DNA from: Cytobacillus oceanisediminis 2691
Lineage (GTDB): Bacteria; Bacillota; Bacilli; Bacillales; Cytobacillaceae
Direction of reading: 5' to 3'
NCBI RefSeq assembly: GCF_000294775.2
Contig: NZ_CP015506.1
Span: forward strand, 1,401,501 to 1,465,500
DNA: 64,000 nt
Under the pieces are notes generated by a model, which ran no database searches, was not told the DNA's origin, and saw nothing but the letters and a program-made list of their open reading frames with translations. Positions 1-8,894 of the stretch are shown here, one piece after another. Made by a program: the position numbers and the translations under genes. The first letter of the stretch is position 1, and every line of letters starts with the position of its first letter.

Positions 1-1
1 G

Positions 2-2254
2 ACATCTGTTGGTGAAATTGAGTATGATCAGGCAGCTGAGCTTATTAAAGGAGCACCTTATTCAGAGAGTCAGGAACACCCTGTGGAAATAGCCATTATT
101 GATCTTGAAGGAAATGAAAAAAACGAACCTGAGCCTGAATCAATGGATGAGGGTTTTGACAGCGAAGAGTTAGCCCAGTCACAGCTCGAAGCCAGATTTA
201 TGGCGTCGAAAATAAAAGAAATCATTGGGAATCGGAAAGAAGTTTACAACACAAAGACCGAATCCGGGCGGCCTGCCAAGTACAGGGATATTGTCATCCT
301 GCTTCGTTCCATGACATGGGCTCCGCAAATAATGGAGGAGTTCAAACAGCAGGGAATCCCTGTTTATGCCAATCTCTCCAGCGGCTATTTTGAAGCAACG
401 GAAGTAGCGATTATGATGTCACTTCTAAAAGTGATTGATAATCCGTATCAGGATATTCCGCTGGCATCAGTTCTAAGATCTCCTATTTTGGGGCTGACAG
501 AAGAAGAGCTTGCACAAATCAGAATCCATAATAAAAGAGGGTCTTTCTATGAAGCATTGACTTCTTTTTGCCGGAATGACCCAACCCTGGAAACAGAAGA
601 ATTATATGAGAAAGTGCGGCCGTTTTTTGACCAGCTTAAAGATTGGCGTGTGATGGCCCGCCAGGGTTCGCTTTCCGAACTGATTTGGCATCTGTATAGA
701 GAAACCAGATTTTATGATTTCGTCGGCGGCATGCCGGGCGGAAAGCAGAGGCAGGCAAACCTTCGCGCATTGTACGATAGAGCAAGACAGTATGAAGCAA
801 CATCATTCAGAGGATTATTCCGCTTCTTAAGGTTTATTGAACGAATGCGGGACAGAGGCGATGATCTTGGCGCTGCCCGTGCTTTGGGTGAGCAGGAAGA
901 TGTTGTCCGTCTTATGACGATCCACAGCAGCAAAGGGCTGGAATTTCCTTTCGTTTTCATTGCAGGGCTTGCCCGCAATTTTAATACGATGGATCTGAAA
1001 AAGCCATACTTGCTTGATAAGGAATTTGGATTCGCTGCAAAATATGTAAATGCCGAGAAGAGAATTTCTTACCCCTCTTTGCCGCAGATTGCTTTTAAAC
1101 GAAAAAAGAAAATGGAAATGCTTGCTGAAGAAATGCGGGTCCTATATGTTGCTTTAACAAGGGCGAAGGAAAAGCTTTTCCTGGTATCGTCCGTCAAAAG
1201 TGCAGATAAAAAATTAAATCAGTGGCTGCAGGCATCGGAGCATAAAGAGTGGCTCCTGAATGAGTATGACAGGGCTTCTGCAAACAGTTACCTGGACTGG
1301 ATTGGTCCATCGCTTGTCAGACATAGAGATTGTGAGGCATTGAGAGGAGAAGGGCCGGTTCATCCTCTCGTTCCTGCAGAAATACTTGAACACCCTTCCT
1401 GCTGGAATATAACCATAATCAAAAGCGAAGAAGCTGCAGTTCTTTCAGAAGAAGCCAATGAGGGCGAAACGGATTTGCTGCAATTGGTTTATGAAGGAAA
1501 ACCTGTTCCGGCTGAATCGGCTTATAAGGATAAAGTTGAGGAACAGCTTTCCTGGAAATATTCCTTTAAGCAGGCTGCTCAAGCTAGATCTAAACAATCC
1601 GTTTCGGAAGTGAAGCGGCAGCGGGAGATTTTTTCTGAAGAAGACAGCGGAACTGAATTAATCCGTAAAATCAATAAACCCCTGCTTGGCAGGCCTCGAT
1701 TCATGCAAGAAAAATCTCTTTCTCCAGCTGAACGGGGTACTGCTATGCATGCTGTCATGCAGCATATTGATTTCAGCAGGCCTGCAACTGTGGAAACAAT
1801 ATCTTCCAAAATGGCAGAGATGCTTCAAAACGAATTGCTGACAGAAGAGCAGCATGCCAGCATTGAACCACAGCTGATTGTACAGTTTTTCGAAACCAAA
1901 CTGGGACAAAGAATCGTTCAGGCTAAATCGGTACGAAGAGAAATCCCATTCAGTCTATCTTTTCCAGCCCGGGAAATCTATTCAGATTGGAAGGGAGAAG
2001 ATGAAACGGTTCTCATCCAGGGGATTGTGGACTGTGTAATTGAAGATGAGCAGGGCCTGGTGCTTCTGGATTATAAAACGGATGGAATCAGCGGCCGGTT
2101 TAAGGGAGGCTTTGCTGAAGCCAAACCCGTTCTCGAAAACAGGTACAAAGTTCAAATTGATATGTACACCAGAGCATTGGAACAAATATTAAAGAGAGAA
2201 GTCAATGAAAGATACCTATTCTTCTTTGACGGGGCTCATACACTTAAGTTATAG
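2..2254 (+). CDS. addA: ATP-dependent helicase/nuclease subunit A (AddA), 3' part
   Basis: C-terminal ~750 residues of AddA. The reading frame is open to the window edge, so the start lies outside; the family is about 1,240 residues. AddAB is the Bacillus counterpart of RecBCD: it unwinds and resects double-strand breaks up to a Chi site. Visible are superfamily 1 helicase motif V (RLMTIHSSKGLEF) and motif VI (VLYVALTRAKEKL). Near the C-terminus is the RecB-type nuclease core GIVD...LLDYKTD followed by VQIDMY, which supplies the catalytic Asp/Lys and the conserved Gln-Tyr. A strong terminator follows directly, so addA ends its transcription unit here. Identity is firm. Confidence 0.96.
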   Translation, partial: TSVGEIEYDQAAELIKGAPYSESQEHPVEIAIIDLEGNEKNEPEPESMDEGFDSEELAQSQLEARFMASKIKEIIGNRKEVYNTKTESGRPAKYRDIVILLRSMTWAPQIMEEFKQQGIPVYANLSSGYFEATEVAIMMSLLKVIDNPYQDIPLASVLRSPILGLTEEELAQIRIHNKRGSFYEALTSFCRNDPTLETEELYEKVRPFFDQLKDWRVMARQGSLSELIWHLYRETRFYDFVGGMPGGKQRQANLRALYDRARQYEATSFRGLFRFLRFIERMRDRGDDLGAARALGEQEDVVRLMTIHSSKGLEFPFVFIAGLARNFNTMDLKKPYLLDKEFGFAAKYVNAEKRISYPSLPQIAFKRKKKMEMLAEEMRVLYVALTRAKEKLFLVSSVKSADKKLNQWLQASEHKEWLLNEYDRASANSYLDWIGPSLVRHRDCEALRGEGPVHPLVPAEILEHPSCWNITIIKSEEAAVLSEEANEGETDLLQLVYEGKPVPAESAYKDKVEEQLSWKYSFKQAAQARSKQSVSEVKRQREIFSEEDSGTELIRKINKPLLGRPRFMQEKSLSPAERGTAMHAVMQHIDFSRPATVETISSKMAEMLQNELLTEEQHASIEPQLIVQFFETKLGQRIVQAKSVRREIPFSLSFPAREIYSDWKGEDETVLIQGIVDCVIEDEQGLVLLDYKTDGISGRFKGGFAEAKPVLENRYKVQIDMYTRALEQILKREVNERYLFFFDGAHTLKL

Positions 2255-2260
2255 GGAAAG

Positions 2261-2286
2261 CCGGCAAGAGAACTTGCCGGTTTTTT
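2261..2286 (+). terminator. Rho-independent terminator after addA
   Basis: Perfect 8-bp stem CCGGCAAG/CTTGCCGG with a 4-nt loop, followed by six T. It lies 6 bp after the addA stop codon. Confidence 0.93.
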
Positions 2287-2385
2287 GTGCGTTACTAGGA
2301 ATGGTATTGCGCGTAATAGCCGAAAAGCCGCGCACAACCAGTGAATTCCCGCGCGCAAAGGAAACATCACCGCGCGCAAAAACGA
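2287..2385. repeat. Short tandem array of ~21-bp CG-block/A-block units
   Basis: CG-alternating blocks begin at 2287 (GTGCGT), 2309 (GCGCGT), 2328, 2349 and 2370 (CCGCGC). Spacings are 22, 19, 21 and 21 bp, and most blocks are followed by an A-rich stretch. Sequence and spacing match the larger array at 59404-59744, including the 19-bp step after a GCGCGT block. It fills the addA-yisB gap behind the addA terminator. I see no convincing coding capacity. Confidence 0.8.
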
Positions 2386-2445
2386 GAATATAAATTTACT
2401 GCCGCCCCAATATAAAGGGTAATTTAAATATAAAGGAGGCTTGCA

Positions 2446-2757
2446 ATGGGAAAAAGGCAAATAGAGGCGGGAACCTGCGAATTATGCCTGCGGGAGGATA
2501 TTGATATAACAGTCCATCATTTAACGCCGAAAGAAATGGGAGGCACCTTCCTGCCCACCGCGAAATTATGCATACCCTGCCATAAGCAGATTCACGCTTT
2601 ATATACGAATGCAGAGCTAGCTGTAAGGCTGAATTCAATAGAGTTATTGCAGCAGGATGATAAAATCCGAAAATATTTGAAATGGATCAGGAAGCAGCCT
2701 TCAACCAAGTTAACGAAAGCCAAAAAGTCCAATGACAGGAAATCAAAAGGACGATAA
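2446..2757 (+). CDS. yisB: HNH endonuclease-type protein, YisB-like
   Basis: 103-residue protein of the HNH nuclease superfamily. It has a CxxC pair (CELC, residues 11-14), a double His (VHHL) and a second CxxC followed by His (CIPCHKQIH), the usual layout of a zinc-binding HNH fold; the C-terminus is basic. The ribosome site AAAGGAGG is well placed before the ATG. Position between addA and the convergent gerP operon matches yisB of B. subtilis. The substrate is unknown. The gene converges with gerPF across a shared hairpin. Confidence 0.85.
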   Translation: MGKRQIEAGTCELCLREDIDITVHHLTPKEMGGTFLPTAKLCIPCHKQIHALYTNAELAVRLNSIELLQQDDKIRKYLKWIRKQPSTKLTKAKKSNDRKSKGR

Positions 2758-2775
2758 CAAATGTGCTATCGTCCT
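2748..2775. terminator. Convergent hairpin between yisB and gerPF
   Basis: Inverted repeat AGGACGATA/TATCGTCCT with a 10-nt loop, overlapping the 3' end of yisB. On the minus strand it is followed by a short T stretch, so it probably ends gerP transcription and perhaps yisB as well. Confidence 0.7.
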
Positions 2776-2792
2776 GAATTTCTGATAATGGA

Positions 2793-3011
2793 TTAGTTAT
2801 TGCCGACATTTGGCTGATCAACCAGACTGGTATCCAGTACATTGCTGGCACTCAGGCCATTGTTTGTAATGACTAAGCCGCCCGTATTTGCGGCACCCTG
2901 TCCGGTCGTTGATTTTGAATTGCTTTTTGGAGAGATATAAAGGGAGTCCCCAAATTGCACAATCCCCCCGCCGACATTGATGATTTGTACCGGTCCGATT
3001 ATAGCTGGCAT
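2793..3011 (-). CDS. gerPF: Spore germination protein GerPF
   Basis: Last gene of the gerP operon, 72 residues. GerP proteins are made late in the mother cell and act in the inner coat/outer cortex region, where they let small germinants reach the inner-membrane receptors. The N-terminus MPAIIGPVQIINVGGG closely resembles that of GerPA, as expected for this paralogous pair. I start at the internal ATG (3011) because AAAGGA sits 8 bp upstream; a 3-codon longer frame lacks a site. The C-terminus is Gly/Asn/Ser-rich. Confidence 0.93.
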   Translation of the reverse strand: MPAIIGPVQIINVGGGIVQFGDSLYISPKSNSKSTTGQGAANTGGLVITNNGLSASNVLDTSLVDQPNVGNN

Positions 3012-3023
3012 GTAAAACATCCT

Positions 3024-3422
3024 TTATGAAAAATTTTCATCCTTAAGAAGCGCCGTTTTGGGATAAACCTGACGGATATGCTTGACCCGGGCTTCCATTG
3101 AAATATTTCCGCTGTTGCCGATATGAACGACAGATGATGAGGAAACCCCGATAATATCAATGTTTTGAACCCTAATGATCGGATTGAGCTGTGTTGTCTG
3201 CATGGTTATGTCTTCTTCAATTGGGATTAAAGGAATGGGTTCACTGAATACGGGATAGACTGAAAAATTCCCTTCCTTTGCGTTGAAATATTCAGCTTCA
3301 CGCTGATCGGCAATTGCTCTGGAGAATCCTTTAATAAAACAGGAGTCCCCAATTTCAAATACAGAAGAAAAGGCGATGGTGTCAATATTGATTCTGTCAA
3401 CGGATGAAGTTCTTTGCAGCAT
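3024..3422 (-). CDS. gerPE: Spore germination protein GerPE
   Basis: 132-residue GerPE, fifth gene of the operon. The N-terminal half holds the GerP-type core (RINIDTIAFSSVFEIGDSCF), and a related motif recurs later (QNIDIIGVSSSSVVHIGNS), so the protein looks like two copies of the short GerP fold. It follows gerPD by a few bases and precedes gerPF by 12 bp, consistent with one transcript. Role is known only genetically: gerP mutants germinate slowly because germinants penetrate poorly. Confidence 0.93.
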   Translation of the reverse strand: MLQRTSSVDRINIDTIAFSSVFEIGDSCFIKGFSRAIADQREAEYFNAKEGNFSVYPVFSEPIPLIPIEEDITMQTTQLNPIIRVQNIDIIGVSSSSVVHIGNSGNISMEARVKHIRQVYPKTALLKDENFS

Positions 3423-3428
3423 AGCAGC

Positions 3429-3605
3429 TTACTCCGGTGTCAGAGGCACAAACGGCCCAATCAGAAGTGATTCTGGTGGTGTATCAAAGGTGGCTGCCAG
3501 CTGGATCGTTTGCGTATCTCCCACCATTAAAACAGATGAACTGGATACACCGAGCACTCTTATGCTGCCAACACACAAATCTCTGTTATATACCTGATAA
3601 TTCAT
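3429..3605 (-). CDS. gerPD: Spore germination protein GerPD
   Basis: Short 58-residue gene. The protein begins MNYQVYNRDLCVGSIRV and carries the GerP signature VLGVSSSSVLMVGDTQTIQL. Its ATG overlaps the gerPC stop codon (ATGA), a sign of translational coupling, and the stop lies 6 bp before the gerPE start. Size and position match GerPD of other Bacillus. Confidence 0.93.
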   Translation of the reverse strand: MNYQVYNRDLCVGSIRVLGVSSSSVLMVGDTQTIQLAATFDTPPESLLIGPFVPLTPE

Positions 3606-4213
3606 TCGTTATTCATCCCTTTCATATTCTCCGGCAAATGCGAGATAAAGGCATGGACTCCATTGTAAATTTCCTTTTTAATAAGCTCAATAATTTCTGC
3701 GTTATCATTTTCCTGCCCTGATCGATTTGAAGCCTGCTGCTGTTTAATATAGAAGTCAATCCTGTTAGGCAGCTGCTTTTTGATATCCTCTTTGATAAAT
3801 GCAATATAGGAATCATCCACACTGACATTTAACTTCTTCTGTACAGAAGCTGTAATGTCAGGAAGTTCCCGTTCTAAATATTGATAGATGGCATCTTCAA
3901 TTTCCATTGTTCTCTTCATTTGATTCTTAGGCGAAATAGGTGCTTTGATGTTTTTGTTATCTACGGCAAAATCTTCAATGTTTTGCAGCTCAGAAGGATT
4001 TAAGCCAATATTTAAAGTTCCTTCAAGAGACTCTACCTTAAGCTGGTCGAATTTATATTCAATCCGATCGACCTGCATCGGCGGGCGGTTTTTCAGAACT
4101 TCAGTCTCTTCCTGAAGTTTTTTGACCGCTGCTTCCAGGCTGCGTATTCGTTTTTCCTGTGCCTCCACAAAAGCATGCAATTGCTGAAGATAGGTATTTA
4201 ATTGCTGATTCAA
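3602..4213 (-). CDS. gerPC: Spore germination protein GerPC
   Basis: About 203 residues and the only large member of the operon. The N-terminal ~50 residues form a predicted coiled coil (LQQLHAFVEAQEKRIRSLEAAVKKLQEE). The C-terminal half is charged and helical. I prefer the TTG start at 4213, which has GAGGTG 6 bp upstream; an in-frame GTG at 4222 gives three more residues but overlaps that site. GerPC is needed for normal germinant access to the spore. No enzymatic motif is visible. Confidence 0.9.
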   Translation of the reverse strand: MNQQLNTYLQQLHAFVEAQEKRIRSLEAAVKKLQEETEVLKNRPPMQVDRIEYKFDQLKVESLEGTLNIGLNPSELQNIEDFAVDNKNIKAPISPKNQMKRTMEIEDAIYQYLERELPDITASVQKKLNVSVDDSYIAFIKEDIKKQLPNRIDFYIKQQQASNRSGQENDNAEIIELIKKEIYNGVHAFISHLPENMKGMNNE

Positions 4214-4243
4214 GCGCACCACCTCGCTTTATTAAAAATGAAC

Positions 4244-4483
4244 TTAACGTTTCTGCGCTCCAGTCAAAGGGACAGAAGGTGCCAGCAAAACACTCCCCCC
4301 TGCTGGCCCCGCCGGCGTTGGCAATTCCGCTTCAGGTGCAGGCTCAGTAAAGCCGCCAGTGTTATACAAATAAGACGCTGGCTTTATTATGCCTGCACTT
4401 CCAATCTGCATGACGGAAGAGTTTGAAATCCCGCCTATCTTAATAAAATTAATATGAATGGATTGCTGTATATAAAAATTCAT
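4244..4483 (-). CDS. gerPB: Spore germination protein GerPB
   Basis: 79-residue GerPB. The N-terminus MNFYIQQSIHINFIKIGGIS with SNSSVMQIGSAGII is typical of the family; the tail is Pro/Ala/Gly-rich. It is second in the operon, 12 bp after gerPA. It acts in the spore coat layers with the other GerP proteins. Confidence 0.93.
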   Translation of the reverse strand: MNFYIQQSIHINFIKIGGISNSSVMQIGSAGIIKPASYLYNTGGFTEPAPEAELPTPAGPAGGSVLLAPSVPLTGAQKR

Positions 4484-4495
4484 AAGATCACCCGT

Positions 4496-4717
4496 TTAAG
4501 CATTGAAATAATTGCCCTGATCCACGCCATCACAATCATAAGTGTTTGTTGTGCTCCGGTGATTGTAGACATTCAGGCCATCCCCTGTGTTAAACGATCC
4601 AGCGCCTGAAAAGGTCTTAGCGTTAGAAACAGGCATGATTTTATAGACATCCCCAATGTTGAAGACAGAACTGCTTCCGATTGATATGACCTGTGCGACT
4701 CCGACAATAGCTGGCAT
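4496..4717 (-). CDS. gerPA: Spore germination protein GerPA
   Basis: First gene of the gerP operon, 73 residues. The core is MPAIVGVAQVISIGSSSVF followed by NIGD. The ATG at 4717 is chosen because AAAGGG lies 8 bp upstream; a GTG nine bases earlier is in frame but would sit on the ribosome site. GerPA is a short paralogue of GerPF. The operon is expressed late in sporulation, consistent with the sigma-K-type promoter just upstream. Confidence 0.93.
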   Translation of the reverse strand: MPAIVGVAQVISIGSSSVFNIGDVYKIMPVSNAKTFSGAGSFNTGDGLNVYNHRSTTNTYDCDGVDQGNYFNA

Positions 4718-4747
4718 ACATAACACCCTTTAAAATGATTTCTTGTA

Positions 4748-4774
4748 TATCGTATGTGCCTGCTAGCTGATTGT
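4748..4774 (-). promoter_or_regulatory. Sigma-K promoter of the gerP operon
   Basis: Read on the minus strand: AC at 4774-4773, a 16-bp spacer, then CATACGATA at 4756-4748. This fits the sigma-K pattern AC-N16-CATANNNTA exactly. Predicted transcription start is near 4741, about 25 bp before the gerPA ATG. gerP operons are known sigma-K targets. Confidence 0.82.
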
Positions 4775-4922
4775 GATTAATTAGCCCAAATATCTGAAAT
4801 GCGTTTAATAAGAAGGCCTGCAAATGTTATATAACAGACAAAATTCAGGTGAAACTGTCATATTTTTTATGATAATATAGAAAATATAGAATTCACTAAA
4901 TTTTCAGTGAGGTGGCCATAAG

Positions 4923-6515
4923 ATGAATGTCCCATTAATAGTAACGCAGTTTTTAGATCGTGCTGTGTCTCTTTACGGTTCAAAGAAAGCCATTTTTGCA
5001 GATGATCGAGTTTTTACATATGAGGAATTGAATACGAGAGTTAATCAGCTCTCCCATGGCTTAAAGGCTTCAGGGATTGAAAAAGGGGACAGGGTGGCTT
5101 TTCTTGCACCAAATTCCGTCGAAATGCTGGAGGGCTTTTATGGCATTTTTCAGCTGGGAGGAATTATCGTCCCTCTAAATATACGGCTGAAGCCGGAAGA
5201 TTATCTGTATATATTAAATCACAGTGAATCCAAAATTCTATTTGTAGACCAGGATCTTTATCACCTTATACTTCCCGTGAAAGATCAGCTGAAAACTGTG
5301 AAAAAAATCTTCGTGCATTATAAAGAGGAAGAGACTGAAGAGAGTGATTATGATTCATGGCTCAGCAGCCAGGACAGCAGTCCATATCAGAGGGAAGTCC
5401 TCGATGAAAATGATGTGTGCAGCCTTCTATATACCAGCGGTACAACAGGCAATCCAAAAGGTGTCATGCTGACCCATCGCAACAATTACCTGCATGCATT
5501 GTCAACTATGCATCATTTAAGGGTCAGTGATCAGGATGTATTGCTTCATGTCCTCCCGATGTTCCATGTGAATGGATGGGGCTCTCCTTTTTATTACACG
5601 GCAAATGGAGCTTCTCAGGTGTGTATAAGAAAAGCGACTCCGGAAAGGATTTTTGATGAAGTGCAAAAACATAAAGTATCCGTCATGCATATGGCTCCTA
5701 CAGTCCTGAATTCGCTGATGCAGCATTATGAACAATTTGTTCCGGCTGTTGAACAAGATGTCAGAGTTGTTATAGCTGGTTCCGCCCCACCGCCAGCTTT
5801 TGTAACAAGAGTAGAAAAGGAGCTTGGATGGGAGTTCATACAGGTATATGGAATGACTGAATCATCTCCATTAAGCACTGTATCGACGATTCGATCTCAT
5901 CTTAAAGAACTTCCACTTGCTCAGCAGTACCGGATGAAAGCAAAGGCAGGACACCAGATGATAGGCTGTGAAGTCAGGGTAATTAATGAACAGGGTGAAG
6001 AAGTGGCCCATAATGGCCTGGAAATCGGTGAAGTCGTTGTCCGCAGCAACGGAGTGATGAAAGGCTATTGGAAAAATGAAGAGGCAACAATGGAAGCTAT
6101 TCGAGGCGGCTGGCTTCATACCGGTGATATGGCAAATGTAGATGAATACGGAAATATCGATATCGTAGACCGTAAAAAGGATATCATTATCAGCGGCGGT
6201 GAAAACATCTCATCCATCGAAATTGAAGGGGCTTTATACGAGCATCCTGCAATACTGGAAGCAGCCGTTATAGCTGTACCTCATGAAAAGTGGGGGGAAA
6301 CGCCGCACGCGTTCATCGTGCTGCGAAACGGGAAAACACTGACTGAGCAGGAAATTATCAGTTTTACCAGGGAGAAACTTGCCCACTTTAAAGCTGTAAC
6401 GGGAGTGACTTTTGTCGAAGAGCTGCCGAAAACAGCTTCGGGGAAAATCCAAAAAATCCATCTTCGGAATGATTACTGGGAGTTGAAAGGGAAAACAGGC
6501 CGTTTTGTTAATTAA
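4923..6515 (+). CDS. Acyl-CoA synthetase (class I adenylate-forming, fatty acid-CoA ligase type)
   Basis: 530-residue acyl-CoA synthetase: activates a carboxylic acid to the acyl-adenylate, then to the CoA thioester. The P-loop-like A3 motif LLYTSGTTGNPKGVMLTHRN, the A5 motif YGMTESSPL, the A7-A8 region GWLHTGDMANVDEYGNIDIVDRKKD with SGGENISS, and the C-terminal catalytic Lys motif PKTASGKIQK are all intact. Length and motifs fit the medium/long-chain fatty acid group, but the substrate cannot be read from sequence. It stands alone between the gerP operon and a DUF418 gene, with GAGGTGG before the ATG and its own terminator. Confidence 0.9.
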   Translation: MNVPLIVTQFLDRAVSLYGSKKAIFADDRVFTYEELNTRVNQLSHGLKASGIEKGDRVAFLAPNSVEMLEGFYGIFQLGGIIVPLNIRLKPEDYLYILNHSESKILFVDQDLYHLILPVKDQLKTVKKIFVHYKEEETEESDYDSWLSSQDSSPYQREVLDENDVCSLLYTSGTTGNPKGVMLTHRNNYLHALSTMHHLRVSDQDVLLHVLPMFHVNGWGSPFYYTANGASQVCIRKATPERIFDEVQKHKVSVMHMAPTVLNSLMQHYEQFVPAVEQDVRVVIAGSAPPPAFVTRVEKELGWEFIQVYGMTESSPLSTVSTIRSHLKELPLAQQYRMKAKAGHQMIGCEVRVINEQGEEVAHNGLEIGEVVVRSNGVMKGYWKNEEATMEAIRGGWLHTGDMANVDEYGNIDIVDRKKDIIISGGENISSIEIEGALYEHPAILEAAVIAVPHEKWGETPHAFIVLRNGKTLTEQEIISFTREKLAHFKAVTGVTFVEELPKTASGKIQKIHLRNDYWELKGKTGRFVN

Positions 6516-6526
6516 CTGAAAGCCGG

Positions 6527-6556
6527 GACTACAGCATTTGCTGGGGTCTTTTTTTT
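6527..6556 (+). terminator. Terminator after acyl-CoA synthetase
   Basis: Imperfect stem GGACTACAGC/GCTGGGGTC with a short loop, then eight T. Confidence 0.75.
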
Positions 6557-6572
6557 CAAAAAGAATGATGAT

Positions 6573-6644
6573 AGCTGTCTAGCACAAGCAGCCTGCCCCC
6601 TTAGTCTCTCGTTCCTTCGTGGGCAAGGAGCTTCCGCATTTCTT
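6573..6644. repeat. Internally deleted copy of dispersed repeat A
   Basis: The left part resembles the left end of the full repeat at 12645-12929 (a GCCTGCCCCCT-like block). The right part (TTCCTTCGTGGGCAAGGAG, CTTCCGCATTTCTT) matches its right end; the ~200-bp middle is missing. It lies between the terminator above and the DUF418 gene. Confidence 0.65.
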
Positions 6645-6713
6645 TTCTGGACAATTAGAATTCTGCTCTCTATCATTAAGGTTAGATTTTCTTTCCAAAG
6701 AAGGAGGCGTTTT

Positions 6714-7901
6714 ATGGACAGGCAAGTCAGTCCGGTGCTGGAGAAGGATCGGATCATTTCGCTGGATATTATGAGGGGATTTGCCATCCTCGGGATCTTT
6801 TTGGTTAATATGCTTTCTTTCCATTCGCCATATCTATACATTGATCCTTTTGAATGGTGGGACAGCCCGGCAGATAAAGCAGCCTATGCTTTTATTGATA
6901 TCTTTGTGCAGGCCAGCTTTTATCCATTATTTTCCATGCTGTTCGGTTACGGATTAGTCATTCTGAGGGAGAGTGCACTGGCTAAAGGCCTTGGATTTGG
7001 AGTAATGGCTGCAAGGAGATTTTCCCTTCTGCTGCTGTTAGGCATCATTCACGCTTTTCTCATATGGCATGGGGATATTCTAATTAATTATGCAATCTTT
7101 GGCTTTATGTTTTTACTGTTTGTAAAGATGTCCGGAAGAAATATGCTTTTGATCGGAATATTGCTTTACATCATTCCCAATCTGTTATTTTCCCTTTTGT
7201 TTTTTGCAACTGTTCTGTTTGTTCCTGCTGATGAGCTATCAATCTATGACCCTCAAGCGGCATTAGCTTCTTTACAGGTCTATCAAAATGGAAGCTTTAC
7301 TGAGGTTACCGTACAGCGGGCAGAGGACTGGTCAGGAGTTAATAATCTTGCTTCACTGCCTATCATGATTGCCTCTATTTTTCCTTTATTTTTAATAGGA
7401 GGAGGAGCTGCCAAGCTGAAATGGCTGGAGGAACCGGAAAAAAATCGTGCATTCCTCACGAAAATAATGCTGGTCTCTTTGGCTGCAGGGGTATTGTTTA
7501 AATTGCTGCCATACATGATGGAAAGCAATCTGGGACTGGATTACGTGCAGGATATATTTGGAGGCCCGCTGCTGGCTATTGCTTATGGTTTAGGGATAGC
7601 AGTGATGATAAAAAATGGTCAAGGTCCCGGATTCCTGCTGCCGCTCTCATATGTTGGGAAACTTTCGCTCTCAAATTATCTTTTCCAGTCTATTATCTCG
7701 ACTTTTATTTTTTATAGTTATGGATTAGGTTTCTATGGAAAGGTATCTGTTTTTTGGGGGACACTTCTGGTTATTTTCATTTTCGCTTTTCAGGTAATAA
7801 TCAGCCGCTTCTGGGCTGCCCGCTATTATTATGGACCGGTTGAATGGCTTTGGAGGAGCTTCACCTATTTGAAAATCCCTAGTTGGAAGAGAAAGGGTTA
7901 A
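6714..7901 (+). CDS. DUF418 / YeiB-family membrane protein
   Basis: 395-residue integral membrane protein with about nine to ten hydrophobic segments. The start (LDIMRGFAILGIFLVNML) is the signature of the YeiB/DUF418 group, and the C-terminal half carries the DUF418 pattern with YVGKLSLSNYLFQSIIST and GPVEWLWRSFTY. The family is related to acyltransferase-3-like membrane proteins; substrate and role are not established. AAGGAGG precedes the ATG. It appears monocistronic. Confidence 0.87.
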   Translation: MDRQVSPVLEKDRIISLDIMRGFAILGIFLVNMLSFHSPYLYIDPFEWWDSPADKAAYAFIDIFVQASFYPLFSMLFGYGLVILRESALAKGLGFGVMAARRFSLLLLLGIIHAFLIWHGDILINYAIFGFMFLLFVKMSGRNMLLIGILLYIIPNLLFSLLFFATVLFVPADELSIYDPQAALASLQVYQNGSFTEVTVQRAEDWSGVNNLASLPIMIASIFPLFLIGGGAAKLKWLEEPEKNRAFLTKIMLVSLAAGVLFKLLPYMMESNLGLDYVQDIFGGPLLAIAYGLGIAVMIKNGQGPGFLLPLSYVGKLSLSNYLFQSIISTFIFYSYGLGFYGKVSVFWGTLLVIFIFAFQVIISRFWAARYYYGPVEWLWRSFTYLKIPSWKRKG

Positions 7902-7985
7902 TATTTGGGTTCACTTATAAATAGTCCAAAAATCTGAAAATTTATATTATACTAAAAAAGTGAAAAATAAAATGAGGTGATGGGA

Positions 7986-8894
7986 ATGAAGTTTGTTACT
8001 TTTAAGGATGGCAGCGGAAGTGTGGCAGGTTTATTGGACGGAACCGGCACAAAGGTTGTTCCGCTAAATGCAGCTTTAGTAAAAATGGAAGGCAAAAGTG
8101 ATTTGCCAGCGACTTTGAAGGAATGTATTGCCTTAGGAGATAAGTTCATTGAGAAGGTACATAGATTAAAAGATTGGCTAAGCAGCAATCCCGGCAGGGA
8201 AGAACTCTTCCGGCCGCTCGCTTCTGTTGCATTGGAGGCCCCGATTCCCCGTCCCGATAAGAATATCTTTTGTGTAGGCAAGAATTATGCCGAGCATGCA
8301 ATTGAGATGGGAAGCAAAGAAGACATTCCTGAGTATATAATGGTATTTACGAAATCGCCAACAACGGTAATAGGCCATAATGAAACGGTATTAAATCATC
8401 ATAATGTTACAGCAGAGCTGGATTATGAAGGAGAGCTTGCCGTTGTAATCGGAAAAAAAGGACGGGCTATCCCCAAAGAAGAAGCATTGGATCACATCTT
8501 TGGCTATACCATTATTAATGATGTGACAGCAAGGGATCTGCAGTCACGCCATAAGCAATTTTTTATCGGAAAAAGCCTGGATGCCACATGCCCGATGGGT
8601 CCATGGATCGTCCATTCATCTGCAATTGAAAACCCGAATCAGCTTGATATTCAAACAAAGGTAAACGGAGAATTGAGACAAAGTTCAAATACTGAAAACT
8701 TTATCTTCCCAATCGAAGAAATCATCTCGGTCCTGTCAAAAGGCATGACCCTTGAGCCGGGAGATATTATTGCTACTGGAACTCCCGCAGGTGTAGGCAA
8801 AGGCTTCAAGCCTCCACGCTTTCTTCAGCCGGGAGATAAAGTGGAAATTACAGTTGAAAAAATAGGAACTCTAACAAATTGTATAGAAAAATAA
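7986..8894 (+). CDS. yisK: YisK, fumarylacetoacetate hydrolase-family protein
   Basis: 302 residues, matching YisK of B. subtilis in length and position. The FAH fold is shown by FCVGKNYAEHAIEMG, the metal-binding ELDYEGELAVVIG (two Glu) and NDVTARDLQ (Asp), and the C-terminal LEPGDIIATGTPAGVG. Family members hydrolyse or decarboxylate 2-oxo-acids; B. subtilis YisK has been reported as an oxaloacetate decarboxylase that also binds the actin homologue Mbl. The start at 7986 uses GAGGTG 7 bp upstream; nine bases further upstream is an alternative GTG. A modest hairpin (8901-8924) follows. Confidence 0.92.
   Translation: MKFVTFKDGSGSVAGLLDGTGTKVVPLNAALVKMEGKSDLPATLKECIALGDKFIEKVHRLKDWLSSNPGREELFRPLASVALEAPIPRPDKNIFCVGKNYAEHAIEMGSKEDIPEYIMVFTKSPTTVIGHNETVLNHHNVTAELDYEGELAVVIGKKGRAIPKEEALDHIFGYTIINDVTARDLQSRHKQFFIGKSLDATCPMGPWIVHSSAIENPNQLDIQTKVNGELRQSSNTENFIFPIEEIISVLSKGMTLEPGDIIATGTPAGVGKGFKPPRFLQPGDKVEITVEKIGTLTNCIEK

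Noticed and set aside
4857..4864. Sigma-E -35 (GTCATATT) before the acyl-CoA synthetase gene
   Set aside because: No matching CATACANT -10 occurs at the required distance.
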